From: Erythrobacter colymbi
GTDB lineage: Bacteria; Pseudomonadota; Alphaproteobacteria; Sphingomonadales; Sphingomonadaceae
Length of the DNA stretch: 64,000 nt
Direction: 5' to 3'
NCBI RefSeq assembly: GCF_002155685.1
Contig: NZ_MUYK01000003.1
Location: 248,001 to 312,000, forward strand
Each line of letters starts with the position of its first letter. The stretch's first letter is position 1. Shown piece by piece: positions 16,925-26,417 of the stretch. The notes below the pieces were generated by a model, which worked only from the letters and a program-made list of their open reading frames with translations, did no database searches and had not been told where the DNA came from. The position numbers were made by a program, and so were the translations under genes.

Positions 16925-19024
16925 TCATTGGCCGGGTGCCTCGGGGAAAGCCCGCAGCTTGTAGGCGGCGAGCGGCTCGGCCGGCGGTGCGGTGCCAGGT
17001 GGAAGCGCGAGGCCATTGACCGATTGCCAGTACGCAAGCGAGGCATCGCGCCACCAGCGGGCCTCCTTGCGCTGGATCGCGAGGTCGGCGGTGATGGCCG
17101 CGTGGCGTTCGGCATCGATGGCGGGGGCGAGGCTCGCCCAGGCGGCGGCCATGCGGTCCACCCCTGCGACACCCGCGTCATACCGCGCGGCGAGTTCCTC
17201 CCACAGCGTGCGGCCCGAGGGCAGGCGGTGGCTCCACGGCAGGTGGTGGAACCACAACAGGTAGCGCGGGTCGGTGGTGGCAGGATCGCTCCAGTTTGCG
17301 GCGATGGCGGGAGCATATTGCGCCAGCGCTTTGGAGCCCGCTGCCGTCCGGTCGAACCCGATCCCGCCCTTGTCGGCGCGGTGGTAATAGCAGGGGTTCC
17401 AGTCCGCCCGCCCGAGATCGCACACCCAAGGCGCGGGGCCATAGTGGTGTCCGGTGCCCATCAGATGCGCAAGGCCGAGCGGGCCGGTGTAGTCCACCAC
17501 GGTCTCGCGGCTCCCGAGCATCATCGCGGCGATGGTGCCGAGCGCCTGATCGTCGCGCGTGAAGGTCTGCGCCGCCCACTCGCGGGCGATGTCTTCGGAC
17601 GAGAGCGCGGGGTTCCACGCAAGTCGGCCGAAGGCGTACCAGTTGGCGGCATCGAAATGCGTGCCCGTCCAGTTGCGGTCCGATCCGACATTGGCGACGC
17701 CGGCCATGCCGACCGGCGCGGTGATCTGCGCGACGCTGCCGCCCCGCCCTGTCTGCGCCTCCAGCACCTCCTTCCACAGCGGCGCGAGGTAAGCGATCCC
17801 GCTCGCCTGCCCGAGATATTCGCGGGTGATCTGCGCCTCGAGCATCACGCGGGTCCTGGGCATGGCCCCGAACAGCGGATGGAACGGCTCGCGCGGCTGG
17901 AAATCGAGCGCGCCGTTCTTGACCTGAAGGATGACGTTGAGGGCGAACTGCCCGTCGAGCGGTTGAAACTCGGCATAGGCCTGCGCGGTGCGGTCGCTGG
18001 TGTCCTCGGGGCTGTAGACGAAGGCGCGCCAGATCACCGTGCCCCGGTCTCCGAGGGCAGCGGCGAGCATGTTGGCGCCCTCGGCATGGCTGCGGCCATA
18101 GTCCTGCGGGCCGGGCTGGCCTTCGCTGTTCGCCTTCACCAGAAACCCGCCAAAATCGGGGATGGCGGCGTAGATTTCGTCCGCCTTGGCCTGCCACCAT
18201 GCCTTGACGGCGGGATCGCGCGGGTCGGCGGTGGGAAGCCCGCCCAGCTCCATCGGCGCGGAAAAGCGCGCGGAGAGGAACACGCGGATGCCATAGGGCC
18301 GCCATGCGTCGGCCAGCCGCGCGAGCCTGGCGATGTAACGCGGCTCCAGCATGAAGGCCTTGGCGTTGACGTTGTTCACCGCGACGGCGTTGATGCCGAT
18401 GCTGGCATTGGCGCGGGCATAGTCGACGAGGCGCGGGTCGAGCTTATCGGGCAGGTGCCACCAGTCGATGATCGAGCGGCCGGCATAGCCGCGCTCGACA
18501 TGGCCATCGGGGTTGTCCCAGTGGTCGAGCATCCGGAGCGGCATGGCGGGGGCCTCGTCGCGCCGGATTTCGGACAGCGGTGTGCCCTCCCCCAAAGCGC
18601 GCAGCAGCGCGAAGCTGCCATAGAGGCAGCCGACATGATCCGCCGCCGCGATCCGCACCGCGCGGCGGCCCTCGATCCGTTCGGGCGCGATCACGAAGCC
18701 CGCCGCGCCGTCCCCGCGCGTTGTGCCGCAATCGAGGATGATTTCGGTCGAATCGGCGGTGAGTCGCGGACGGTCGTGCCCTTGCAGACCGGCGATCCCG
18801 CGGCGCAGTTCGGTCTCGGCGATTGCGAGTGTCGGACTGTCCGCGCGGTCGACGATTACTGGCACGATCGGCGCCTCGGCGCGCAGGGCCGCAAGCGCCT
18901 CACCCTCGAGCGGCGCATGGCGCAGCCACAGGGCGTAGCCGTCCTCCGCATGCAGAGGGGCCGCCGCCAGCAGCGCAGCAACAATCACAGCAAGCCGGTT
19001 GACAAGCCCTCTCCCTCTCATCAT
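16925..19024 (-). CDS. Secreted GH67 alpha-glucuronidase
   Basis: The 699-residue protein shows the GH67 hallmark blocks RMLDHWDNPDGHVERGYAG, LVKANSEGQPGPQDYGRSHA, LQVKNGALDFQPREP and EAQITREYLG. By spacing from characterised enzymes, the acid is Glu301 and the base pair is Asp374 and Glu402. It removes 4-O-methylglucuronic acid from the non-reducing end of glucuronoxylo-oligosaccharides. A hydrophobic N terminus (about 9-26, ending LHAEDG) indicates export. The first ATG directly abuts the operator at 19024, and AGAGGGAGAGGG, which looks like a ribosome binding site, lies inside the first six codons, so the true start is uncertain. The gene is divergent from the GH3/GH10 pair. Confidence 0.92.
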   Translation of the reverse strand: MMRGRGLVNRLAVIVAALLAAAPLHAEDGYALWLRHAPLEGEALAALRAEAPIVPVIVDRADSPTLAIAETELRRGIAGLQGHDRPRLTADSTEIILDCGTTRGDGAAGFVIAPERIEGRRAVRIAAADHVGCLYGSFALLRALGEGTPLSEIRRDEAPAMPLRMLDHWDNPDGHVERGYAGRSIIDWWHLPDKLDPRLVDYARANASIGINAVAVNNVNAKAFMLEPRYIARLARLADAWRPYGIRVFLSARFSAPMELGGLPTADPRDPAVKAWWQAKADEIYAAIPDFGGFLVKANSEGQPGPQDYGRSHAEGANMLAAALGDRGTVIWRAFVYSPEDTSDRTAQAYAEFQPLDGQFALNVILQVKNGALDFQPREPFHPLFGAMPRTRVMLEAQITREYLGQASGIAYLAPLWKEVLEAQTGRGGSVAQITAPVGMAGVANVGSDRNWTGTHFDAANWYAFGRLAWNPALSSEDIAREWAAQTFTRDDQALGTIAAMMLGSRETVVDYTGPLGLAHLMGTGHHYGPAPWVCDLGRADWNPCYYHRADKGGIGFDRTAAGSKALAQYAPAIAANWSDPATTDPRYLLWFHHLPWSHRLPSGRTLWEELAARYDAGVAGVDRMAAAWASLAPAIDAERHAAITADLAIQRKEARWWRDASLAYWQSVNGLALPPGTAPPAEPLAAYKLRAFPEAPGQ

Positions 19025-19037
19025 GGTAGCGCTACCA
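19024..19037. promoter_or_regulatory. Perfect LacI-family operator between GH67 and GH3
   Basis: TGGTAGCGCTACCA is a perfect 14-bp palindrome and the best match to the locus consensus. It lies between the divergent GH67 (minus) and GH3-GH10 (plus) genes and touches the annotated GH67 ATG, so repressor binding would block initiation on that side. The GH3 start is 47 bp away. Confidence 0.85.
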
Positions 19038-19083
19038 CAGTTGGCCGGGCAGTCAAGCCGGCGTGGCAGGAGAGGGACATCAC

Positions 19084-21504
19084 ATGAAGGGGATCAAGCG
19101 GGCCGCGCTGGCGGCTGGCGTGTGTCTGGCGGCGTTCGGCATGGTCGCGGGCGAAGCGACTCAAGCGCAGAACAAGCCCGCCGCCATCAAGGTCGTGCGC
19201 GCGATGAAGGACGCGCCCTACTGGAACGCAAACCTCCCCGTCGAACAGCGCGTCGAGGACCTGCTCGCCCGCATGACGCTGGAAGAGAAGATCGCCCAGA
19301 TCATCACCGTGTGGGACAGCAAGAAGGCGATCCAGGGCGAAGGCGACGTGTTCGATCCCGCCAAGGCCGCGAGCGTCTATCCCGACGGGATCGGCCAGAT
19401 CGCGCGGCCCTCGGACCGCTCCGGCCCCGGCTCGCCGCGCCAGATCGGGCGGCGCAACATCGCCGATTCGGTCGCCTATGTGATCGCCGCGCAGAAGTGG
19501 GCGATGGAGAAGACCCGCCTCGGCATTCCGATCCTGTTCCACGAGGAATCGCTCCACGGCCTTGCCGCCAAGGACGCGACCGCCTTTCCGCAGGCGATCG
19601 GCCTTGCGAGCAGCTGGGACCCCGACCTGATCCGCGACATCAACGCGCTGATCGCCGAGGAAACCAGCGCGCGCGGCGTCCACCTGGTCCTCTCCCCCGT
19701 GGTGGACGTCGCGCGTGACCCGCGCTGGGGCCGCATCGAGGAAACCTTCGGCGAGGACCCCTTCCTCGTCGGCGAGATGGGCGTTGCCTCGGTCGAGGGG
19801 CTGATGGGCAGCGGCACCACCCGCAAGCTCGCGCCGGGCAAGGTGATGGCGACCCTCAAGCACATGACTGGCCACGGCCAGCCCGAGAGCGGCAACAACG
19901 TCGCCCCCGCCCAGATCAGCGAGCGCACGCTGCGCGAGATGTTCTTCCCGCCGTTCGAACAGGTGGTGAAGCGCACCAAGATCGACGCGGTGATGGCGAG
20001 CTACAACGAGATCGACGGGGTGCCGAGCCACGCGAACAAGTGGCTGCTGCAGGACGTGCTGCGCGGCGAGTGGGGGTATGAGGGCGCGGTCGTCTCGGAC
20101 TACTACGCCATCGAGGACATGGCCCGCATCCACCACATCGCCCCCGATTTCGCGGGCGCGGGCGAGATCGCGCTGAAGGCGGGCGTCGATGTCGACCTGC
20201 CCGAAGGCGCGGGCTTCAAGAACCTCGCCGCGAGCGTCAAGGAAGGCCGCGTGCCAATGGCGGCGATCGACAATGCCGTGCGCCGCCTGCTCACCATGAA
20301 GTTCAACGCCGGCCTGTTCGAGAACCCCTGGCCCGATGCCGCCAAGGCGCAAACCTCGAACGGCCCGGCCGGCGTCGCGCTCGCCAAGCTGGCGGCGGAC
20401 CGCTCGCTGGTGCTGCTCAAGAACAACGGCGCGCTGCCGCTGGCTCTGCCCGACAGCCCTTCGGCGAAGAAGCCAACCATCGCGGTGATCGGCCCCAATG
20501 CCGACGTCGCCCGCCTCGGCGGCTATTACGGCGAGCCGCGCGCGAGCGTCACGCCGCTTCAAGGCATCCGCGCAGCAGTGGCGGGCAAGGCGAATGTCGT
20601 CCACGCGCTGGGTGTCGAGATCATCGATGGCGACAGCGACTGGTGGGACGACAAGGTCGTGCTCGCCAACCCCGAGAAGAACCGCCAGCGCATTGCCGAG
20701 GCGGTCGAGGTGGCCAAGGCCGCCGACACCATCGTCCTTTTCATCGGCGATACCGAGAAGACCAGCCGCGAAGGCTGGGCCGCCAATCACCTCGGCGATC
20801 GCACCAGCCTCGATCTGGTGGGGGAGCAGAACGAGCTGTTCAAGGCGATGAAGGCGCTCGGCAAGCCGGTCGTGGTGGTGCTCATCAACGGCCGCCCGCC
20901 GAGCTATCCGACCATCGCCGCCGAGGCCGATGCGATCCTCGAGACGTGGTATGCGGGCGAGCAGCAGGGCACCGCAATTGCCGATGCGCTGACCGGCAAG
21001 GTCAACCCCGGCGGCAAGATGCCGGTCTCGACCGCGCGCAATGTCGGCCAGCTGCCGAACTTCTACAACTACAAGCCCTCGGCGCGGCGCGGCTACCTGT
21101 TCGACGAGGTGACGCCGCTGTTCCCGTTCGGCTGGGGCCTCAGCTACACCACCTTCAGCCTCGCCCCGCCGGTGCTCTCCGCAAGCACCATCAAGCCGGG
21201 TGACGGCGTGACGGTGACGGTGCGGGTCACCAATACCGGCAAGCGCGCGGGCGACGAGGTGGTGCAGGTCTACCTGCGCGACGAGATCAGCTCGGTCACG
21301 CGGCCGGTCAAGGAACTGGTCGGCTTCAAGCGCGTGACCCTGCAACCGGGCGAGACCCGTGACGTTGCGATCGCCATCGAACCGCGCGCCTTCGCCATGT
21401 GGAATGAAGACATGAAGCGCGTGACCGAACCGGGCACCTTCGCGATCATGACCGGTGCCAACTCGGCCGAGCTCCAGACCGTCAAGCTGGAGGTGCGCCC
21501 GTGA
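19084..21504 (+). CDS. Secreted GH3 beta-xylosidase/beta-glucosidase
   Basis: The 806-residue product has a signal peptide (about 1-28). The GH3 N-terminal barrel carries LFHEESLHG, RDPRWGRIEETFGEDP, KHMTGHG and the nucleophile in VVSDYY (Asp339). An alpha/beta sandwich (SLVLLKNNGALPL) and a C-terminal fibronectin-III-like domain (about 690-806) follow. This Bgl/Bxl-type three-domain form is typical of beta-xylosidases in xylan loci. The start at 19084 follows AGGAGAGGGAC; an in-frame start at 19063 would lie before that site. GH10 xylanase follows with a GTGA overlap, so xylanase and xylosidase are coupled. Confidence 0.9.
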   Translation: MKGIKRAALAAGVCLAAFGMVAGEATQAQNKPAAIKVVRAMKDAPYWNANLPVEQRVEDLLARMTLEEKIAQIITVWDSKKAIQGEGDVFDPAKAASVYPDGIGQIARPSDRSGPGSPRQIGRRNIADSVAYVIAAQKWAMEKTRLGIPILFHEESLHGLAAKDATAFPQAIGLASSWDPDLIRDINALIAEETSARGVHLVLSPVVDVARDPRWGRIEETFGEDPFLVGEMGVASVEGLMGSGTTRKLAPGKVMATLKHMTGHGQPESGNNVAPAQISERTLREMFFPPFEQVVKRTKIDAVMASYNEIDGVPSHANKWLLQDVLRGEWGYEGAVVSDYYAIEDMARIHHIAPDFAGAGEIALKAGVDVDLPEGAGFKNLAASVKEGRVPMAAIDNAVRRLLTMKFNAGLFENPWPDAAKAQTSNGPAGVALAKLAADRSLVLLKNNGALPLALPDSPSAKKPTIAVIGPNADVARLGGYYGEPRASVTPLQGIRAAVAGKANVVHALGVEIIDGDSDWWDDKVVLANPEKNRQRIAEAVEVAKAADTIVLFIGDTEKTSREGWAANHLGDRTSLDLVGEQNELFKAMKALGKPVVVVLINGRPPSYPTIAAEADAILETWYAGEQQGTAIADALTGKVNPGGKMPVSTARNVGQLPNFYNYKPSARRGYLFDEVTPLFPFGWGLSYTTFSLAPPVLSASTIKPGDGVTVTVRVTNTGKRAGDEVVQVYLRDEISSVTRPVKELVGFKRVTLQPGETRDVAIAIEPRAFAMWNEDMKRVTEPGTFAIMTGANSAELQTVKLEVRP

Positions 21505-22712
21505 CGATCACGCGCCGCCATGCACTGGAAGTGATGGGCACGACGCTGGCGGGATTGCAGCTGGCGGCTTGCGGTGGCGGCGGGTCGTCTCCCGCTCCGG
21601 CGCCCGTCAGCACGCCCCCCGCCCCGCCCGCCGGCCCCGTCGGCGCGCCGGTGCCGGGGCTCAACACGCTCGCGGCCAAGGGCAAGCGCCGCTTCGGCAG
21701 CGCGATCGCCTCGACCCCCGGGACGACCAATGCCGGCTCGATCCAGAACCCGGACTACACGGCCATCGTGAAGGGCGAATGCGGCATCGTCGTGCCCGAG
21801 AACGAGATGAAGTGGCAGGCCGTGCGCCCCGCGCCGACGGTCTACAGCTTCGACAGGATGGACGAGATCGTCCGCTGGGCGCAGGCCAATGCGCTCGCGG
21901 TGCGCGGGCACACCCTGCTGTGGCACCGCCCGCAGTGGTTCCCGAACTGGCTCAACACCTACGATTTCGGCGCCACGCCGGTGCGGGAGGCCGAGCGCAT
22001 CCTCACCGAGCATATCCAGACCGTGATGCGCCGCTACAAGGGCATCATCGCCAGCTATGACGTGGTGAACGAGGCGATCGACCATGATCGCAATGCCACC
22101 ATCGAGACCAGCCTCAGCCGCGCGATGGGCAGCCCCGAAGCGGTGCTCGACCTCGCCTTCCACACCGCCCGCGCGGAGGACCCCAAGGCACAGCTGGTCT
22201 ACAACGACTACATGAGCTGGGAGCCGCAGCACGCGCGGCACTGTGCCGACGTGCTGCGCCTGCTCGAAGGTTTCCGCAAGCGCGGCACCCCGGTCGATGC
22301 GCTGGGGATCCAGTCGCATATCGAGATCTTCGCGATCGATCCGGCCACCGGCGTCGGCCCCTATGCCGAGCGCGAGTGGCGGCGGTTCCTCGACGAGGTG
22401 ACCGGCATGGGCTACCGCCTGCTCGTCACCGAGTTCGACGTGAAGGACAAGGCGCTCCCCGCCGACATCGCCACGCGCGACGCCAAGGTCGCTGATTTCG
22501 CGCGGCGCTATTTCGAGGTGATGTTCGATTACGCCGCGCATCTCGACGACGTGCTGGCGTGGGGCATGGTCGACCGGTTCAACTGGCTCCAGGGCTTCGG
22601 ACCTTCGAAGCGCGACGACGGGCTGGAAGTGCGCGGCACACCTTACGACAGTTCCTATCGCGCCAAGCCGCTGCGCACCGCGCTCGCCAACGTGTTCACT
22701 GCCGCCGGCTGA
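21501..22712 (+). CDS. GH10 endo-beta-1,4-xylanase, Tat/lipoprotein-type signal
   Basis: The 403-residue protein carries a twin-arginine motif (TITRRHALE) followed by a lipobox-like LQLAAC at about residue 24 and a Gly/Ser/Pro-rich linker. It may therefore be a Tat-exported lipoprotein. The GH10 barrel has acid/base Glu191 in DVVNEAID and nucleophile Glu311 in LVTEFDVKD, with HTLLWHRPQWFPNW in the substrate cleft. It cleaves the xylan backbone and is the key depolymerase of the locus. GTG start overlaps the GH3 stop. A strong terminator follows at 22737. Confidence 0.94.
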   Translation: MTITRRHALEVMGTTLAGLQLAACGGGGSSPAPAPVSTPPAPPAGPVGAPVPGLNTLAAKGKRRFGSAIASTPGTTNAGSIQNPDYTAIVKGECGIVVPENEMKWQAVRPAPTVYSFDRMDEIVRWAQANALAVRGHTLLWHRPQWFPNWLNTYDFGATPVREAERILTEHIQTVMRRYKGIIASYDVVNEAIDHDRNATIETSLSRAMGSPEAVLDLAFHTARAEDPKAQLVYNDYMSWEPQHARHCADVLRLLEGFRKRGTPVDALGIQSHIEIFAIDPATGVGPYAEREWRRFLDEVTGMGYRLLVTEFDVKDKALPADIATRDAKVADFARRYFEVMFDYAAHLDDVLAWGMVDRFNWLQGFGPSKRDDGLEVRGTPYDSSYRAKPLRTALANVFTAAG

Positions 22713-22736
22713 TCCTCTCGCCGACGGTTTCCCCCT

Positions 22737-22768
22737 GAGGGCCCGGGCCAGTCCCGGGCCTCTTTTTT
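22737..22768 (+). terminator. Rho-independent terminator after the GH3-GH10 operon
   Basis: GGCCCGGG (22740-22747) pairs with CCCGGGCC (22753-22760) around a 5-nt loop and is followed by a run of seven T. It lies 25 bp after the GH10 stop. Confidence 0.9.
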
Positions 22769-22812
22769 TGCGCCCGTCACACGCAGCGGCGCTCCGTCAC
22801 AACGGACAATGA

Positions 22813-22850
22813 GAAAAGGGCCCCCCGGCGTGTGCCGGAGAGCCCTTTCC
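22813..22850 (-). terminator. Rho-independent terminator after the TonB receptor
   Basis: On the minus strand AAAGGGC...CCGGC pairs with GCCGG...GCCCTTT, and the 3' arm runs into TTTTCTC. It lies just past the 22882 stop of the minus-strand receptor gene, back to back with the plus-strand terminator. Confidence 0.8.
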
Positions 22851-22881
22851 CTGGGGAGCTCGCTTCCTGCAGCGGGGAGCC

Positions 22882-25800
22882 TTAGAAGTTGCCCCGCACA
22901 ATGAAGGAGAAGCGCCGGTCGTTCATGAAGAACGAACGCGGGGCGAGGTTCTCGCGGTTGCCGGTATAGGCCTGGGTCGTCTTGGTGATCTCGTCGAGCA
23001 GGTTCACGCCCTGCACGCCGACCCGGATGTTCTTCGTGACGTTGAAGAAGATCGACGCATCGAGCTGCCCGGTCGCCTCGTTGAAGATCGAGTAGTACGG
23101 GAAGATCACGTCCGCCGGGGTCAGCAGGAAGCGCGAACGCCAGTTGTAGGCCGCACGCAAGCTGATCGGGCCCTTCTCGTAGAACACCGTGGCGTTGATG
23201 TTGTGCTTCGAGAGCTGCTCCAGCGGGAGATTGCCCGGCGGCACGGTCGACGGGTTCACCGGCTCGCCGGTGTTGAGGAAGGTGTTCGGCAGGCCGCTCG
23301 ACTTGATGTAGGTGTAATTGGCCGCCACCCCGAGCCCGTCGAGCGGCTTGGGCAGGAAGTCGTAGGTCTGCTGGTAGGCCAGCTCGAAGCCCTTGATCTT
23401 GCCCTTGCCACCGAAGTTCGCCGGACCGCGCACCAGCACTTCGCGGGTGATCCCGTTGCTGGTGACTTCGCGGCGGGTGATCTCCTGATAGAAGAAGTCA
23501 CTGATGTCCTTGTAGAAGCCGTTCAGCGTGAGTGAGCCGACCGTGTCGAAATACCATTCGGCACTGATGTCGAACTGCCATGCGGTGGCCGGCTTGATGA
23601 AGGGGTTGCCCGCTTCGGCCGTCAGCTCCCCGCTTGATCCCAGACCGATATTGAGGAAGTTGCGGACATAGGAGTTGTCCGGCCGGGTCAGCACCTTCGA
23701 TCCGGCAAAGCGCAGGATCACGTCCTCCGACAGGCCGAACTTCAGGTTGAGGCTCGGCAGCCAGAAATCATAGCTGACATTGGCGACGTCGAACGCGCTC
23801 GCGCCGTTGCCCGCAAAGGTCTGGAGCTGAGCGTAGCCCGCCGCGCCGAGGTTGCAGACCCCGCCCGGCGTCTGCGGCAACGTGCCGGGAGGCGCGCCGG
23901 GCGGCACCACGGCAGCACAGCGGACCGAGAAGGGATCCTGGATGTTGAGCGCCTGCTGGCTCGGCACCCCGATCGAGCCTTCCGACCGGATCGAGGTATC
24001 GACATAGCGCAGACCGATATTGCCCGACAGGCGCACCGGCCCGAGCAGATCGTCGCTGCCGAATTCGAGCTGGAGGTATGCGGCCGAGTCCTGCTGGGCG
24101 ATCGGCTGGATTTCGCCCGGGAGATAGGGCGTTCCGGTCAGGGCATTCTGGCGCGCGGCGGCGGGCACCCAGGTGGGCGAGGCGCCGAGTGCGCGGGCCT
24201 GCCCCTGGACCGACTGGAAGAAGGCGACCGAGCCGGCATAGTCCCCGGTCAGGTCACCGCCGTAGTAGAACGCACCCGGAGGGCCTGCGACCTGCCCGCG
24301 GAAGAAGTTCGGGAAATCGTAGCGCACGCTCGAATCCGCCGGGGTGTCGGCGAAGTTGACCGGACGGTTGCCCGACCACGTCTCGCTCAGCATCCCCCAG
24401 TTGTAGGTGGTATAGCGGACGGTCTGGTCGCGGTCCTGATAGCGCGCGCCCCACTTCACCTTGCGCAGGAAGGAGTCGTCGTCGAACTCGTAGGCCATGT
24501 CGGCCTGGAAGGCGTACTGCTTGCCGGTCGAGTCTTCGATGTGGTCCATCGCCGCCCGCCAGAACTGGAAGCGCGGATCGGTGAAGTACTGCTCGTCTGT
24601 CGCATTGGCGAGCGCTGCGTCCGGGGTCGACCAGGTGTAACCGAGGAACTGCGGCTTGTGCGGGATGATCACCGGCAGGCCACCCGAGATGTCGAGCTCC
24701 TGGTCGGCGAAGGACGAACCGAAGACGCTGAAGTCGAGGTTCTGCTTGCGCGAGGTGGCGTACTGCGCGTCGATCTCGACCGTGAAGCGGTCGGTCAGCT
24801 CGGTGCGCAGGTTGATCGAGTAGTCCTCGTTGGTGATCTTGTCCTCAACCTGACGGCGGGCGAGCGACTGCTGCAGACCGCCGATCGGCACGAAGGGCGA
24901 GGTGCCCGGGTTGCCGCGCCAGCCGTTCGAGGCGTTGACGATGTAGCCCGACTGGAACAGGCCGTCCTCGTTGTAGATGTAGTCGGTGAAACCGCCGACC
25001 GGGCACTGCGCGCGCGCGGTGGGATCGCCCAGCGTGCCGCCCGGATTGATGCGGTTGGGACCGGCATCGTTCTGCTGGCAGCCGAGCGGATAGGTCGAAT
25101 ACTCGGCAAGGTCAGGGGCGGTTTCGAAGGTGTATTCGCCCCACTTGTTGGTCGAGGACGAGCGGATGAACTCGGCCGTGATCAGGGTCTTGCCGTCGAT
25201 CGATTCGAACTGGCCCGAGACCGCGATCCCGTTGCGCTCGCGGTCGAATTCCTGGGTGCGGAACTGGCCGCCGACAGGGGCGACGCGGCTCGCGGCGTAA
25301 TCGGCAAAGCCGTCGGCCCCGGCAGCGCCGAAGTTGCCGCAGGCCGCGCCCGCGGGCGGCAGGGTGAAGGTGTTGGAACCGCTCGGCAGCGGATTGCGGC
25401 AGACGCGCACACCATCGGTGTTGGCGGCGTTCACCAGCGTGCCGTCACGGGTCTGGTAGTTGGCGATCTGCAAGCCGTCCGCGCGGCTCTTGATGCGCGA
25501 ATAGGAGGCGCTGGCGAGCAGGCCGAAGCGGCCCTTGTCGGTGTCCCAGGTGTTGCTGATCAGGCCCGACAGGGTCGGCGTCCATTCCTTGCGGAAGTCG
25601 CCGTAGTTGGCTTCCGCCGAGAAGGCGACCTTGAGGCCGTTGTTGTCGAACGGCTTGCGGGTGTTGAGGTTGACCGTCCCGGCAAGACCGCCCTCGATCG
25701 TCTCGGCGGTGGCGTTCTTGCTGATCACGACCGAGCCGAGCAATTCAGCTGGGACGTCGGCGAAGTTCAGCGCCTGCCCGCCCACACCGGCGGCGAAGGC

Positions 25801-26250
25801 CGAACGGCCGTTGAATTCCGAACGCACGAAGTTGAGACCGCGCACGACGACGCCCGAACCTTCGACCGAGAAGTGGTCGGGGTCGTTCGAGCCGGCGAAG
25901 CGGTTGATGGCGACGCCGGGGACGCGCTGGAGCGCTTCGGTCACCGAGCGGTCGGGCAGCGCGCCGATGTCCTGCGCGGTGATCGCGTCGACGACGGTAT
26001 CGGCGTTGCGCTTCACGTTCTGGGCGTTGGCGAGCGAGGCACGCAGGCCGCTGACGATGATTTCGCCCTCGGGCTCTTCGACCGTGGCGGTGTCCTGCGC
26101 TCCGGCTTCGGCCTGGTCCTGTGCGTAGGCAGCGCTGGCGCCGATGGCGCTGCTGACGACGAGGACGGAAGCCCCCGCGCGCAGCGCGCTCTTGTACCAC
26201 GGCTGGCGGCCACCCGCCCGAACGCCGTGAGGCTGCATCGAAGTGCGCAT
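22882..26250 (-). CDS. TonB-dependent outer-membrane receptor for xylan-derived sugars (Xanthomonas/Caulobacter type)
   Basis: The 1122-residue product has a long signal sequence (cleavage near ASAAYA, about residue 42). A TonB-box/plug region follows: EIIVSGLRASL, then ALPDRSVTEALQRVPGVAINRF and LNFVRSEFNGR. A 22-strand-type barrel ends in SFIVRGNF. The PDRSVTEALQRVPG block is typical of the large carbohydrate-linked TonB receptors of Caulobacter and Xanthomonas. Start 26250 follows GGGGAGGGATCTT; an upstream ATG lies inside that site. The operator at 26265 is directly upstream, so uptake is co-regulated with the glycosidases. The exact ligand is not visible; xylo-oligosaccharide is inferred from context. 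Confidence 0.9.
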   Translation of the reverse strand: MRTSMQPHGVRAGGRQPWYKSALRAGASVLVVSSAIGASAAYAQDQAEAGAQDTATVEEPEGEIIVSGLRASLANAQNVKRNADTVVDAITAQDIGALPDRSVTEALQRVPGVAINRFAGSNDPDHFSVEGSGVVVRGLNFVRSEFNGRSAFAAGVGGQALNFADVPAELLGSVVISKNATAETIEGGLAGTVNLNTRKPFDNNGLKVAFSAEANYGDFRKEWTPTLSGLISNTWDTDKGRFGLLASASYSRIKSRADGLQIANYQTRDGTLVNAANTDGVRVCRNPLPSGSNTFTLPPAGAACGNFGAAGADGFADYAASRVAPVGGQFRTQEFDRERNGIAVSGQFESIDGKTLITAEFIRSSSTNKWGEYTFETAPDLAEYSTYPLGCQQNDAGPNRINPGGTLGDPTARAQCPVGGFTDYIYNEDGLFQSGYIVNASNGWRGNPGTSPFVPIGGLQQSLARRQVEDKITNEDYSINLRTELTDRFTVEIDAQYATSRKQNLDFSVFGSSFADQELDISGGLPVIIPHKPQFLGYTWSTPDAALANATDEQYFTDPRFQFWRAAMDHIEDSTGKQYAFQADMAYEFDDDSFLRKVKWGARYQDRDQTVRYTTYNWGMLSETWSGNRPVNFADTPADSSVRYDFPNFFRGQVAGPPGAFYYGGDLTGDYAGSVAFFQSVQGQARALGASPTWVPAAARQNALTGTPYLPGEIQPIAQQDSAAYLQLEFGSDDLLGPVRLSGNIGLRYVDTSIRSEGSIGVPSQQALNIQDPFSVRCAAVVPPGAPPGTLPQTPGGVCNLGAAGYAQLQTFAGNGASAFDVANVSYDFWLPSLNLKFGLSEDVILRFAGSKVLTRPDNSYVRNFLNIGLGSSGELTAEAGNPFIKPATAWQFDISAEWYFDTVGSLTLNGFYKDISDFFYQEITRREVTSNGITREVLVRGPANFGGKGKIKGFELAYQQTYDFLPKPLDGLGVAANYTYIKSSGLPNTFLNTGEPVNPSTVPPGNLPLEQLSKHNINATVFYEKGPISLRAAYNWRSRFLLTPADVIFPYYSIFNEATGQLDASIFFNVTKNIRVGVQGVNLLDEITKTTQAYTGNRENLAPRSFFMNDRRFSFIVRGNF

Positions 26251-26264
26251 AAGATCCCTCCCCA

Positions 26265-26278
26265 TGTTAGCGCTATCA
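26265..26278. promoter_or_regulatory. LacI-family operator between TonB receptor and halogenase operon
   Basis: TGTTAGCGCTATCA lies 15 bp upstream of the receptor start and 140 bp upstream of the plus-strand halogenase-like operon. It shares 12 of 14 bases with the perfect palindrome at 19024. It is the only operator-like site in this divergent region, so it is the best candidate for control of both directions. Confidence 0.78.
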
Positions 26279-26417
26279 TTTATTCGCAGATAGCTTGCCC
26301 TGTTGTGGGAGCATGGCTTATCGAGGGTGGGGAGCCTTGACAATAGGCCTGCGCATTTTTGCAGGGGAAGTGTGGCAATTTGCCAACAACGCCCCGCTGC
26401 GATAGGATCGGAACGGG

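Noticed and set aside
16928..19087. Long plus-strand open frame (719 codons) opposite GH67
   Set aside because: Antisense shadow of a high-GC gene; GH67 motifs are all on the minus strand and the shadow product is Arg/Gly/Ala-rich without motifs.
19021..21345. Minus-strand open frame of 774 codons opposite the GH3 beta-xylosidase
   Set aside because: Shadow frame; no recognisable motif.
22774..22800. Two CCGTCAC repeats considered as a Pho box
   Set aside because: The offset is 20 bp, not 11 or 22, and they lie between two terminators.
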